A DNA stretch of 64,000 nucleotides from Calothrix sp. NIES-3974 (GTDB lineage: Bacteria; Cyanobacteriota; Cyanobacteriia; Cyanobacteriales; Nostocaceae). The stretch spans positions 4,154,001-4,218,000 of the forward strand of contig NZ_AP018254.1 of the NCBI RefSeq assembly GCF_002368395.1, in the 5' to 3' direction. Position 1 is the stretch's first letter. Each line of letters begins with the position of its first letter. Made by a program: the position numbers and the translations under genes. This document shows positions 45,166 through 54,122 of this stretch, in pieces. The notes under the pieces were generated by a model. It made no database searches. It saw only the letters and a program-made list of their open reading frames with translations, and had not been told where the DNA came from.

Positions 45166-45948
45166 TTAAGCCAGCATTCCAATATAAGCAAGTATAATTG
45201 CGGTAATTGACCCAATTAAGGTATTAATCACATTAACCAACTCATTGGTCAGCCATGTATATTTTGTCTGCCATGTAGCGCCGATGAGACTTTCAATGTT
45301 AGTGGCAATAAAAGCTGCGATCGCACACCAAACGATTCCCCAGATATCAATTAATCCTACACCCCAAGCCACAATTGCGATCGCGATCGCTCCCCCAATT
45401 CCTGCTAGTGTTCCTTCTAAACTTACTGCTCCTTCGGTTCCACGAGGTACGGGTTGCAAGGTTGTAATCAAATAAGTTCGCTTTCCGTAGGCTTTTCCCA
45501 CTTCGGAGGCTGTGGTATCTGCCAATTTGGTGGCAAAACTTGCTGCATAACCCAGTAATAATAACGAGACTGGTATCACAGACTCCACCCATCCCGCTTT
45601 TACTAAACCTACACCCACAGCACACACTGCACCGGCAAAAGCGGAACCCCAAACGTTTTCTGGTCCCCTAGTTCCGGAACGCTTCTCCGCAATTCCCTCG
45701 GCTTCTTTTTGTGCCATACCTAACTTTGTCACTGAGGAACCAACCAGAAAATAAAACATCACTACTACGTATCCTGGCCAACCCAAGGTTCCCCAAATTA
45801 ACACCCCCAGCACCCAAGCATGAACTAAACCAGCCGTTGTCAATAGTTTTTTGGGTGCAACCCCAGCGACTACCAACAATAGTGTATTCAATCCCACCGC
45901 CATGATCCAGGGGTTTAATTCTTTCAATTGTTCTAATAATTCTGGCAT
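45166..45948 (-). CDS. DUF92/TIGR00297 family membrane protein (VTE6-type phytyl-phosphate kinase)
   Basis: 260 residues with six or seven transmembrane helices. GTRGPENVWGSAFAGA, ASFATKLADTTASEVGKAYGKRTYLITTLQPVPRGTEGAVSLEGTLAG (in parts) are the family signatures. The plant member VTE6 phosphorylates phytyl phosphate to phytyl diphosphate, salvaging phytol from chlorophyll for tocopherol and phylloquinone; cyanobacterial homologues are believed to do the same. The kinase role here is inherited from the family. Single gene. Starts at MPELLEQL. Confidence 0.88.
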   Translation of the reverse strand: MPELLEQLKELNPWIMAVGLNTLLLVVAGVAPKKLLTTAGLVHAWVLGVLIWGTLGWPGYVVVMFYFLVGSSVTKLGMAQKEAEGIAEKRSGTRGPENVWGSAFAGAVCAVGVGLVKAGWVESVIPVSLLLLGYAASFATKLADTTASEVGKAYGKRTYLITTLQPVPRGTEGAVSLEGTLAGIGGAIAIAIVAWGVGLIDIWGIVWCAIAAFIATNIESLIGATWQTKYTWLTNELVNVINTLIGSITAIILAYIGMLA

Positions 45949-46496
45949 CTAACCAACTCCACCACACCTGGCCTTATCACCCTCAAGATAGCGAATTTTG
46001 TCTCCACAAGCTTCACTCTCGTGTTTGATTTTTGCCAAGAAGGGGAAGAAACTGAAATTTGGTCGCTACTCTTTTTTGACTCCCATATTCGTAATCTATC
46101 GCAATCCGATTTCAGTTGTGAAAAATATCGGTTTTGGCTGTACCCTAGGGTAAGACTTCTCGTAGAGCCTATGCCTATGGCAGTCAACAGTTAACAGTCA
46201 ACAACCCTATATGTAAGATTTTACAAATCCTTAACGGATTGCTATGGTAATCCATCGCATTAGTTCTGATACCATTTCACTAAAATTTTGAATTTATGTG
46301 GTAGAGCTACTCCCTACTCCCCATTCCCTTTCCATGCACGACATATTCGAGTTGGTCAAATATTTCCTTCTTTAAAGCTTACGTGAATGGACTGTAATTA
46401 TTTAGTTAATTTTGTAACTTTACGTTTTTTTTGTTCGCAAAGGAACTAATTATCGATTTTGATATAAGAAGTATTGCCCGTATCAAGGTCTAATAT
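45949..46496. other. Divergent intergenic region, nothing recognisable
   Basis: Between the VTE6-type gene and the protease gene. Holds CAGTCAACAGTTAACAGTCAAC near 46180 (short direct repeats) and CTACTCCC units near 46310. No gene or clear promoter motif. Confidence 0.4.
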
Positions 46497-48383
46497 ATGT
46501 CATCTAATGTTCCGGGGAACATACTTAGTTCAGCAATCGAGGTTAACCCATCTCAAAGGGTAAGTGTTTTTACGGAAAGCATCAATCCGTTGGAGCCAGT
46601 AGATAACTACAGATTCAGCTTAAATGCCCGTAGTAGTTTAAATCTAAAACTAAGTGGATTAAGGGCTGATGCGGATGTTGAGTTAATTCGCGATGGGAAT
46701 GGGAATGGTATAGTTGATACCGGGGAGGTGATAGCAGCTTCTCGCGCTCCTGATCGTCGCAATGAATTTATTAATCGGGAATTAGGGGTAGGTACTTACT
46801 ACATCCGTGTATTTTCCTACGACAATATTCAAACTAATTATCAATTGAATGTGGAAATTTCCCCCGTGGAAATTTCCAGTGGTATCCCCCAAGCTGCAAG
46901 TGTAGGAGGGAGGAGAGCGCGTAGAAGGGATGATTGGTTAGAACCAGTCACAGATACAAATACTACAGATACAATTACCACAGACAGTAGCACTCCCCCA
47001 GCAAGTATTCCTGTTGCGGAAAGTTCTATATCTTATACGCGGGTGGGAACTTTAGGTGCAGATACTTTTACCTATGAATTAACAACTGGTCAAGCGATTT
47101 TTTCCGGTAACGGTAATGTAGATTTTGGTAATGGTAGTCGGGATACCCTCAATTTCCGAACTGCGGGAATTAGTTCCAATCAAGTCAACTTTAATTGGGC
47201 GATCGCGACTGGAGGTGGTGTAGCCTATAATCCGGGTAATGGAAACCGGATGTTTGATGCAATTACCCTGAATAATGGTGGCAAAGTTCTGTTTGAAGGG
47301 ATTGAACGGATTGAGTTTACCGATACTACGATTGATTTAACTACCTATAATGTTGGTGTCACGAACACGGGTGTGGGTATCAAGGGTACTGTTGTTCCCA
47401 ACGATGAAAAATTTAACCAGCAGTGGAACCTTCACATGACGGGTGTCCACAATGCTTGGCGATTCACATCGGGGACAAGTAACATTCTCGTTGGTATCCA
47501 AGATTCTGGATTGGGATTTGCCGCAGATGGTTCCATTCACCCAGATTTGCGTCCCACGAGTTGGGATGGCAATAATATTGCTGATGAATCGACGGATTTT
47601 TCCCACGGAACACGGGTTCAAAGTACCATCAGTGCTGCTGCTAATAATAATATCGGTATTGCCGGGATAAATTGGGGTTCTCCCCTATGGCATATTGATG
47701 TTTTGGGTGGAAATGGTAATGACTACGATTTAGCTCGTGGAACCCAAACAATTATCGACAATGCCATCGGTCAAGGGAAAAAGGTCGTGATTAACCTGAG
47801 TTTGTCAGGTGGTGATTCCGATGCGTTCCGTCAACTTGTGGCCAATAACCAAAGTAATGTGTTATTCGTCATGGCCGCAGGAAACGGTAATACTAGCAGT
47901 ATTGTGAATCCCGCAGCTTGGGCCCAATCCTATGGTAATGTAATTTCTGTTGGTTCTGTTTGGGGTCGAACCGATTGGTATGGAAACGCCAAAACCCCAG
48001 GCGATCGCATTAACTATACCAATTGGTGGGGTTCTAATTACACTACCGATGAGAATGTTAATGCTGGTAATAGACCCCTCACGGTAATGGCTCCCAGTGA
48101 ATTTATCGCTGCAACCTCCAATCGTAATGGTAGCGGTCAATTCGTCCATAGCTACCACGATAAGTTTAATGGAACTTCTGCCTCAACGGCAATGGTGACT
48201 GGTATTGCATCTTTAGTCTGGAGCGCAAATAGTAATTTTACTGCCACCCAAATTAAAGATATCATTTCCCAAACTGCCTATGATTTGGGTAATCCTGGAT
48301 ACGACCGCTTCTATGGTCATGGTTTGATTAACGCAGATGCTGCTGTCCGTCGAGCTGTTGCTTTAGCTCAAAACTATGCCTAA
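46497..48383 (+). CDS. Subtilisin-like serine protease (S8) with N-terminal PPC-type domain
   Basis: 628 residues. The N-terminus (about 8-122) resembles a pre-peptidase C-terminal (PPC) beta domain: VDNYRFSLNARSSLNLKLSG, DADVELIRDGNGNGIVD, GTYYIRVFSY. A Thr/Ser-rich linker and a glycine/asparagine-rich beta region follow (about 180-285), then the subtilase domain with Asp336 in IQDSGLG, His370 in SHGTRV, oxyanion Asn in AAGNGN, and Ser561 in NGTSASTAM. There is no N-terminal signal peptide, as in some cyanobacterial proteases and surface proteins released by other routes. Acidic DGNGNGIVD suggests calcium binding. Function could be cell-surface or heterocyst-related proteolysis, which is speculative. 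Confidence 0.92.
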   Translation: MSSNVPGNILSSAIEVNPSQRVSVFTESINPLEPVDNYRFSLNARSSLNLKLSGLRADADVELIRDGNGNGIVDTGEVIAASRAPDRRNEFINRELGVGTYYIRVFSYDNIQTNYQLNVEISPVEISSGIPQAASVGGRRARRRDDWLEPVTDTNTTDTITTDSSTPPASIPVAESSISYTRVGTLGADTFTYELTTGQAIFSGNGNVDFGNGSRDTLNFRTAGISSNQVNFNWAIATGGGVAYNPGNGNRMFDAITLNNGGKVLFEGIERIEFTDTTIDLTTYNVGVTNTGVGIKGTVVPNDEKFNQQWNLHMTGVHNAWRFTSGTSNILVGIQDSGLGFAADGSIHPDLRPTSWDGNNIADESTDFSHGTRVQSTISAAANNNIGIAGINWGSPLWHIDVLGGNGNDYDLARGTQTIIDNAIGQGKKVVINLSLSGGDSDAFRQLVANNQSNVLFVMAAGNGNTSSIVNPAAWAQSYGNVISVGSVWGRTDWYGNAKTPGDRINYTNWWGSNYTTDENVNAGNRPLTVMAPSEFIAATSNRNGSGQFVHSYHDKFNGTSASTAMVTGIASLVWSANSNFTATQIKDIISQTAYDLGNPGYDRFYGHGLINADAAVRRAVALAQNYA

Positions 48384-48785
48384 ACCTAACTTGTTGATTG
48401 ATATGGCAGTATCAATCACATCCTATCCCCAAAATCAAGGCGGTTGGGAGACAATTAACAACGCTTCAGCACCGGTGATTATCGCCTTTTCATTCGACTA
48501 CTAGTAAATCGGAAATATGTTCCTGTTCATGCTGATTTCAGGGGAGCATCTCATTTGTTTTACTTTACTGTTGATACATTGAGGGGAGCAGGGGATGCAG
48601 GTAAAGAAAATGTATCAAATAATTTTGCGTACCTAACTTATTAAGCGAAAAGTAAACATAAGTAAACTTTTATTGCTATTAATTGCAGAAAATCACAATC
48701 TTCACAACTTCCTCACATTCCCCCAATATGGTGAAATCATCACAAACCAGTGGAGCAAAGCTGGTGGAAATGTTAGGGGGGATCT
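48384..48785. other. Intergenic region with a hairpin after the protease gene
   Basis: TGATTGATA (48395-48403) and TATCAATCA (48410-48418) pair perfectly around six bases, 11 bases after the protease stop, but no T-run follows. A 33-residue open frame (48403-48504) overlaps it and has no support. The rest is AT-rich and should hold the promoter of the small zinc-ribbon gene. Confidence 0.5.
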
Positions 48786-48995
48786 ATGAATTACTGTCCT
48801 TGCTGTTCTGATGTATTACTGCAACATGTTCGCAGAGGCGAAACGTACTGGTTTTGTCGCAATTGTTGGCAAGAAATGCCTGTTTTAGGAGTAAGTCGAA
48901 GGAGAATATCTCCGTCTGCAAATAGCTGTAAATTACCAAGATTAGTGAAAGTTAAAGCACAGAAAAAATTAGAGGAAATATATGCCTGTGCTTAA
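48786..48995 (+). CDS. Small zinc-ribbon protein, unknown function
   Basis: 69 residues. CPCCSDVLL and WFCRNCWQEM give two Cys-x2-Cys pairs 20 residues apart, a zinc-ribbon arrangement, followed by a basic tail (VSRRRISPSANSCKLPRLVKVKAQKK). GGGGGG lies just before the ATG as ribosome site. I remember similar short proteins starting MNYCPCC from filamentous cyanobacteria. The basic tail would suit nucleic-acid binding. It converges with the polysaccharide cluster, 28 bases from the end of the Wzc-type gene. No function is established. Confidence 0.78.
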   Translation: MNYCPCCSDVLLQHVRRGETYWFCRNCWQEMPVLGVSRRRISPSANSCKLPRLVKVKAQKKLEEIYACA

Positions 48996-49023
48996 TCTAA
49001 TAGTGAATTCAGTGAAATTAATA

Positions 49024-51228
49024 TTAACTACTACTAATCTCTGCATTCATTTCCACTTTTTCTACACTCATTTTTTGTTGATAATACTGTCGATAATAAA
49101 TAGAAGTTGCGGGAATATCTTCCTTAGATTTGTTAGCAACAATCCCTAACATTGGTGTACCCGCTATCTGTAATTCTTCCAGGGCTTGTTGAAATAGGGT
49201 ACGCTTAAGTTTACCTAATTCCGTGACTAGTATCATCCCATTTGTATGGGCTGCCAATAAATTTGCATCTGCCACACCTAATAAATTAGGCGTATCGTAG
49301 ATAACTAAATCAAAATTAATTTGTAATTCATCCATTAAATCCTGCATTTTTTGTGATGCAAGCAAACGAATGGGGTCGGGAGGAATTTGTCCGGCAGAAA
49401 TAATATACAGATTTTCTTCTTGCGGTGATTTTTCGATAGCATTTTGCCAATCTAGGTCATGGGAAATTACATCCGTTAAACCTTGAATATTCATCGAACC
49501 AACTAGTTTATGTAATGTCGGAAAACGTAAATCCGCATCTACTAACAATACTCGTTGTCCCATTGCTGCTGCTGCTTGAGCTAATTGAATGGCAATGGTG
49601 GATTTACCTTCTCCTGGGGTTGCGGAACTAATAACTAAAGAACGGATGGTACTATCGGAACCAAGTAAAAGAATATTTGTGTATAGGGAGCGAAATACTT
49701 CAAAAAACTGCGGCAATTTGAAAGATTGGTCTTTGATATTTGAATTTTGTAATTCCTTTTGTAGTGGAATCACCCCTAATAAAGGTAAAGTTGTCACCTC
49801 TTTAATATCTTTAGTCGTATAGAAAAGATTACTAAGTTTATCGATTAATAAAGCCGCTCCTGTTCCTAATAGTAAACCCAGCATTCCTCCCAAGGCAAGA
49901 TTTGTTTTTGCATTCGGTGATAGACCCTCTACTTCAAAAGCTTCTGGTTCCACTGCTTGGGGGTTAAGTAATTTCCAAGGTTGTTGTTTTTGGGAAAGTT
50001 CAATTTGCAGTGCTTGACGTTTAGCTAAAAATTGATTCAAATTATCATTGGCAATTTTTAGCTCTTGCTGAATTCGGTCATAGTCTCGACTTAGGGTTGC
50101 TAATCTTTTTAAATAACTATTGAGGGCATTAATTTTCTGTTGAATAGATTGATCTCGTGCTTCCAGTTCAGCAATTCGACTTTGAAAATCTCGTAAAACT
50201 CGCTGTTCTTCTGCTTGCAACATGGGTAGTAAGTTAGCTTTTTTCTGATTTAAGGTCTGAATCGTCGGGACTATATTTGTGAACACTGCCGATGATTTTT
50301 TTTGTTCTATTTCGATTTCTTGAATTGCATCCAGAATCTTTTGATAACGAGTATTTGCAGAAAGTACAGAATTACCCGCTCGTTCTGTAGGTTGTTGAGC
50401 TAATTCCTGCTGCAAGTTTTGATATTGAGCAAGCATTTGCTCTAGTTGCACCTTATTTTCTAATTGTTGCTGTGTCCAAGAGGCAATATGACTAGAAACT
50501 TCAGCAACCTTTTTTTCCGGTTCGACTAAATTATTGATACGGCGAAAAATTGCCAATTTATTTTGCCATAATTCAACTTGAGATTTGAGTCCATTTTCTT
50601 CATCAATACGAGCTTGAACAAATTGAATTGCTTGTTCAATATCTGCACGACGTTCTTTCAAGCTGTAATCCAGATACGCTTGGGCTAAAGCTTGAATAAC
50701 TTGTTGTGTTTGCTGTTGATTTTCAGACCTATACTCAACTTCTAGGATATTTTTTTCTGTTGTCACAATGGTTAAGTTCTCTAGTAGGGATTCATAATTT
50801 AAATCGGGATATTGGGAGTTGAGTTTTTGGATAACTGAAGAAAGAACACCTGGACTTTGCAAAACTTTGATAGTCGTTTTAATATCGTTTTCTGATGAGG
50901 GAGGAAGTGTAACTTGTTGATTACTACCTATACTACCTAGGGATTGGGGAACATTTGCTGTCACCTGACTTTCTGCGGAAAATGGTTTAGTGAGAATTTC
51001 AAATTTACCTTGGTATACTAACGGGTCTTGTTCTGCTTTAATGACCGCACCCGCAGCAACTATTCCGGTAATTCCCATAATTAATAAACTACGACGACGT
51101 AAAGTTGCAGAAACCTGTCCTAGGTTTAATCCACCTTCTTCATTTTCAGGGAATGGATGTGTATGGGATGGGGAAGAAATTTCTGAATTCATCATGGGGA
51201 TAAAAATTTGAGTTGGTTGAATTAACAA
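49024..51228 (-). CDS. Wzc-type polysaccharide co-polymerase / BY-kinase
   Basis: 734 residues; the start may be at one of the Met codons 12-13 (51195 or 51192), since the first residues look like a chance extension. Layout: transmembrane helix near 48-64, periplasmic Wzz-type region with long coiled coil (about 190-430), second helix near 445-465, and a cytoplasmic tyrosine kinase with Walker A ATPGEGKST near 535, Walker A' VLLVDADLRFP and Walker B DLVIYDTP. The C-terminal YYRQYYQ tyrosine cluster is the likely autophosphorylation site, though short. It controls chain length and export of exopolysaccharide made by the genes upstream. Last gene of the minus-strand cluster. Confidence 0.93.
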   Translation of the reverse strand: MLIQPTQIFIPMMNSEISSPSHTHPFPENEEGGLNLGQVSATLRRRSLLIMGITGIVAAGAVIKAEQDPLVYQGKFEILTKPFSAESQVTANVPQSLGSIGSNQQVTLPPSSENDIKTTIKVLQSPGVLSSVIQKLNSQYPDLNYESLLENLTIVTTEKNILEVEYRSENQQQTQQVIQALAQAYLDYSLKERRADIEQAIQFVQARIDEENGLKSQVELWQNKLAIFRRINNLVEPEKKVAEVSSHIASWTQQQLENKVQLEQMLAQYQNLQQELAQQPTERAGNSVLSANTRYQKILDAIQEIEIEQKKSSAVFTNIVPTIQTLNQKKANLLPMLQAEEQRVLRDFQSRIAELEARDQSIQQKINALNSYLKRLATLSRDYDRIQQELKIANDNLNQFLAKRQALQIELSQKQQPWKLLNPQAVEPEAFEVEGLSPNAKTNLALGGMLGLLLGTGAALLIDKLSNLFYTTKDIKEVTTLPLLGVIPLQKELQNSNIKDQSFKLPQFFEVFRSLYTNILLLGSDSTIRSLVISSATPGEGKSTIAIQLAQAAAAMGQRVLLVDADLRFPTLHKLVGSMNIQGLTDVISHDLDWQNAIEKSPQEENLYIISAGQIPPDPIRLLASQKMQDLMDELQINFDLVIYDTPNLLGVADANLLAAHTNGMILVTELGKLKRTLFQQALEELQIAGTPMLGIVANKSKEDIPATSIYYRQYYQQKMSVEKVEMNAEISSS

Positions 51229-51444
51229 GTAAAAAGAGTATGTGCTGCGAGCATTACTCTGGATTTATAAAGACTGAGTTGTCACCCTTAATTAACGGTT
51301 TGATTTTTATACTTTTTCATCCCTGATTAGAAAGTAGGGAATAGGGAGTAGGAAGTAGGAATGAGTTATTTTCTTGTTTGGTTGGGTATAAACCTTCCCC
51401 ACGCGAATACTACACCTACACAAGAGACTATAATCTTGATACGT

Positions 51445-52788
51445 TTATGATAAATAGGGATGGCGATGGATTTGATTTTCATGCCATTTCAAACCAATGA
51501 AAGTTGTCATCGACAGCATATAGCCTGGCTCTTCCATTTGAGTTAAAATTAAACCGAAAATCATCATTGTCAAAATTGTAAATCGAGAAAAATCATCGTT
51601 ACAAATATATTGCCAAATCAGAATTATGATGCCTAAATAAGCAGCTAAACCCAGTAAACCAAAATCACCCCAAATTCCAGCCCAACCCCACAAGGGAGAA
51701 AAAAAAGTGGAATCCAACCAATGACCAATATAGGTTTGCCAAACTGCTAAACTTGCTGGGTGAACTGTTGCACCTAATGGTTGTAATAAGGATGCATAAT
51801 CTTGAAGCATCCATCCTCCTAATCGACCGATTGTATGACCTGGACCAAGACCAAATAACCAATTCCAGGATGATTGATAGTATGTAGGAATAATTCGGAA
51901 TGGGGCAGTTTTTAGTTGGGTAGCAACTCCATTCAAGCCATATATTTCTGGTCTAATCCAAGCTTTAAATGCTGAAAATATTGGCAAATTATCAATACAC
52001 CACCAGAGACTCCAAATAACTATTATTGCGGCAATTAGATACTGTAAAGCTGTCTTTAAGTCTTTTGATTTAATTAGTATTAACATTAACCAAGCAGCTA
52101 ACCATACGACTATAACTTGCTTGGCATCGGCAAATAAAAGCTGCATACAAGCTGCAACAAAAATACTAATCTTAATCAATAAAGATTGATTATTGTAGCT
52201 ACTAAAATTAAATAAAGCTAAGGACATGGAAACAGAAGCACTGACAACGTGACCTGAACCGGATAGATAAAATACACCTTGAACATTATCTTCTGGTTGC
52301 ATGAATGTGACGGGAAGGAGTCCAGTGGTAATCAAAAAATGTTGACACAGGGCTAAAACAATATTAATAATACCAAAATAAATAATCCAATTTCGGAAAT
52401 TTTCTAGACTTGTGGTAGATATGGGTAGGCAGATGATTGCTAGCAAGAGAATAAAGGGTTCCGTGAGCAAGAGAAATGACAAAATGATATTGATAATGCC
52501 TGCTTGATTGAGTAAAGCGCTGATAGTTATAAGTATCAAAAATAAGAATAGACAGGTCAGAAGAGATTTACAGAAAAAAATTTGTTTTTTCAACTTAATT
52601 TTAGTAGTCAAAATTGCTATCACACAACATAGGGGAACTAGAGCGAAGTGGATAAAGTTAATTGTTGCTGGTAAGCCGATAGTGTTGATGATGCGAGGGA
52701 AGAATGCGGTAGCAAAAGCGATGATAATTAGTTGGGAATTTTTGAGTAATGGTTGTTTGTTGAGGGAAAGATTTAATAGTGTGTTCAT
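51445..52788 (-). CDS. O-antigen ligase/Wzy-type polymerase-like membrane protein
   Basis: 447 residues, about twelve transmembrane helices. The central to late part has the long periplasmic loop typical of Wzy/WaaL proteins (about 265-375), with WNWLFGLGPGHTIGRLGGWM, similar to the conserved xxxGxGPG region. Position between glycosyltransferases and the chain-length kinase argues for the polymerase that links repeat units outside the inner membrane. Proteins of this group have low sequence conservation, so ligase versus polymerase cannot be decided from sequence. Start MNTLLNLSLN; 24 bases downstream of the preceding glycosyltransferase. Confidence 0.82.
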   Translation of the reverse strand: MNTLLNLSLNKQPLLKNSQLIIIAFATAFFPRIINTIGLPATINFIHFALVPLCCVIAILTTKIKLKKQIFFCKSLLTCLFLFLILITISALLNQAGIINIILSFLLLTEPFILLLAIICLPISTTSLENFRNWIIYFGIINIVLALCQHFLITTGLLPVTFMQPEDNVQGVFYLSGSGHVVSASVSMSLALFNFSSYNNQSLLIKISIFVAACMQLLFADAKQVIVVWLAAWLMLILIKSKDLKTALQYLIAAIIVIWSLWWCIDNLPIFSAFKAWIRPEIYGLNGVATQLKTAPFRIIPTYYQSSWNWLFGLGPGHTIGRLGGWMLQDYASLLQPLGATVHPASLAVWQTYIGHWLDSTFFSPLWGWAGIWGDFGLLGLAAYLGIIILIWQYICNDDFSRFTILTMMIFGLILTQMEEPGYMLSMTTFIGLKWHENQIHRHPYLS

Positions 52789-52812
52789 TTTGATGAGCGT
52801 CTTAAAATAAGA

Positions 52813-53982
52813 TTAATAGTTGTTTAAATTACATACCTGAGCGTATATATCCATCAATAAATGATAATTTTGAGTAGCTGTATACTTGTGTTCAAATTCT
52901 TTTCTGACGGTGTGACGCATTTGAATTACTTGAGTGGGATTGGTCAGGAAATACTCAACTTTTTTAGTGAGGTCTAGAGAATCACCCGCTTGAAACAGTA
53001 ATCCCGTTTTACCGTGGGTGACAAGTTCAGCGATCGCACCGATATTTGCAGCAATCACTGGTGTCCCTTTGGAAAAAGCTTCGATGGCAACTCTGCCGAA
53101 AGTCTCGTACCATTGGGATGGGAATACTAGGAATTTGGCTTCTCCCATCAAGGTATGTACGGTTTCGATGGGTTTGCGTCCTAACCATTCGATGGATTTT
53201 TGCTGGTTTGCTGCTTGTTGGACTTGACTGGCTAGGGGTCCATCACCAATAATTTTTAGGGGTATGCGATCGCTGAGGTTCTTCCAAGCTGTCAGTAGGG
53301 TGTCTATACCTTTTTCCGGTGATAATCTGCCAACAAATAGAGCATAATTACCACTTCCTGCACCCAGACCAGAATCTTCGATAAAGTTGGGTTTGACAAC
53401 GATTTTTTCAGCAGGAAGACCACCTGTAATGAATTTCTGACGTGCAAATTCGGTTAACACAATATAGGTATTAACTTTCTGTTTCCATGTTTGCAATGCA
53501 TGATGTATTGAAAGCATGGTAGCTACGCATCCACTCGCGATTTTACTATCCCGATAGCAACCATTAATTATTCCGGGATAGGGAATTTTTTTCCCCAGAC
53601 ACTCTTCGCAAACACGACCTTGACGGAAAAATAGAGCATTGGGACATAGTAAACGATAGTTGTGTAATGTCTGAACTATTGGTATACCTTCAGCTTGAAT
53701 TGCATAATAAATTGAAGGAGAAATCAAGGGGAAAAAATTATGGATATGAACTACATCATATTTTTGTTTTTTGAGATAATTTTTTACTGTTTGGTATGCT
53801 TGTTTTGACCAGATTGTTTTTTGAATTTTTTGCAAATTAGTTAAATTATGGATTTGCCAGTTATCTTCTATATAAACATCTACTTGATGCCCCATTTTTC
53901 CGAGTAAGTTAACTTCAGCTTGATGACATTCATCCTCCCCTCCTCGAATTTGATAGCGATTGTGAATACTGAGAATATTCAT
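52813..53982 (-). CDS. GT4 family glycosyltransferase
   Basis: 389 residues from MNILSIHNRYQ at 53982; an upstream ATG at 54021 adds 13 unlikely residues. GT-B fold with N-terminal RGGEDECHQAE, a His in HNYRLLCPNALFF, C-terminal VGRLSPEKGIDTLL and the donor site ETFGRVAIEAFSKGTPVIA with the two glutamates. It carries a Cys cluster in the N-lobe (CEECLGK, CYRDSKIASGCVA), seen in a subgroup of exopolysaccharide GT4 enzymes. Adds a sugar to the lipid-linked repeat unit on the cytoplasmic face. Donor and acceptor unknown. Confidence 0.92.
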   Translation of the reverse strand: MNILSIHNRYQIRGGEDECHQAEVNLLGKMGHQVDVYIEDNWQIHNLTNLQKIQKTIWSKQAYQTVKNYLKKQKYDVVHIHNFFPLISPSIYYAIQAEGIPIVQTLHNYRLLCPNALFFRQGRVCEECLGKKIPYPGIINGCYRDSKIASGCVATMLSIHHALQTWKQKVNTYIVLTEFARQKFITGGLPAEKIVVKPNFIEDSGLGAGSGNYALFVGRLSPEKGIDTLLTAWKNLSDRIPLKIIGDGPLASQVQQAANQQKSIEWLGRKPIETVHTLMGEAKFLVFPSQWYETFGRVAIEAFSKGTPVIAANIGAIAELVTHGKTGLLFQAGDSLDLTKKVEYFLTNPTQVIQMRHTVRKEFEHKYTATQNYHLLMDIYAQVCNLNNY

Positions 53983-54122
53983 GATTAATATTTTTTGTTT
54001 TTTGACTGAAATAGTTATCAAAAAAAGAAATCGAGTTTTGAGAAATAGTATCTATGGCTAAAGTAAATAAATTTATCGACAAAACCCGACTTCTAGCTTC
54101 ACTTCACAGAAAATTTAATTTT

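Noticed and set aside
48403-48504. 33-residue open frame after the protease gene
   Set aside because: It begins inside the hairpin, lacks a ribosome site and shows no recognisable pattern; a small peptide cannot be excluded.
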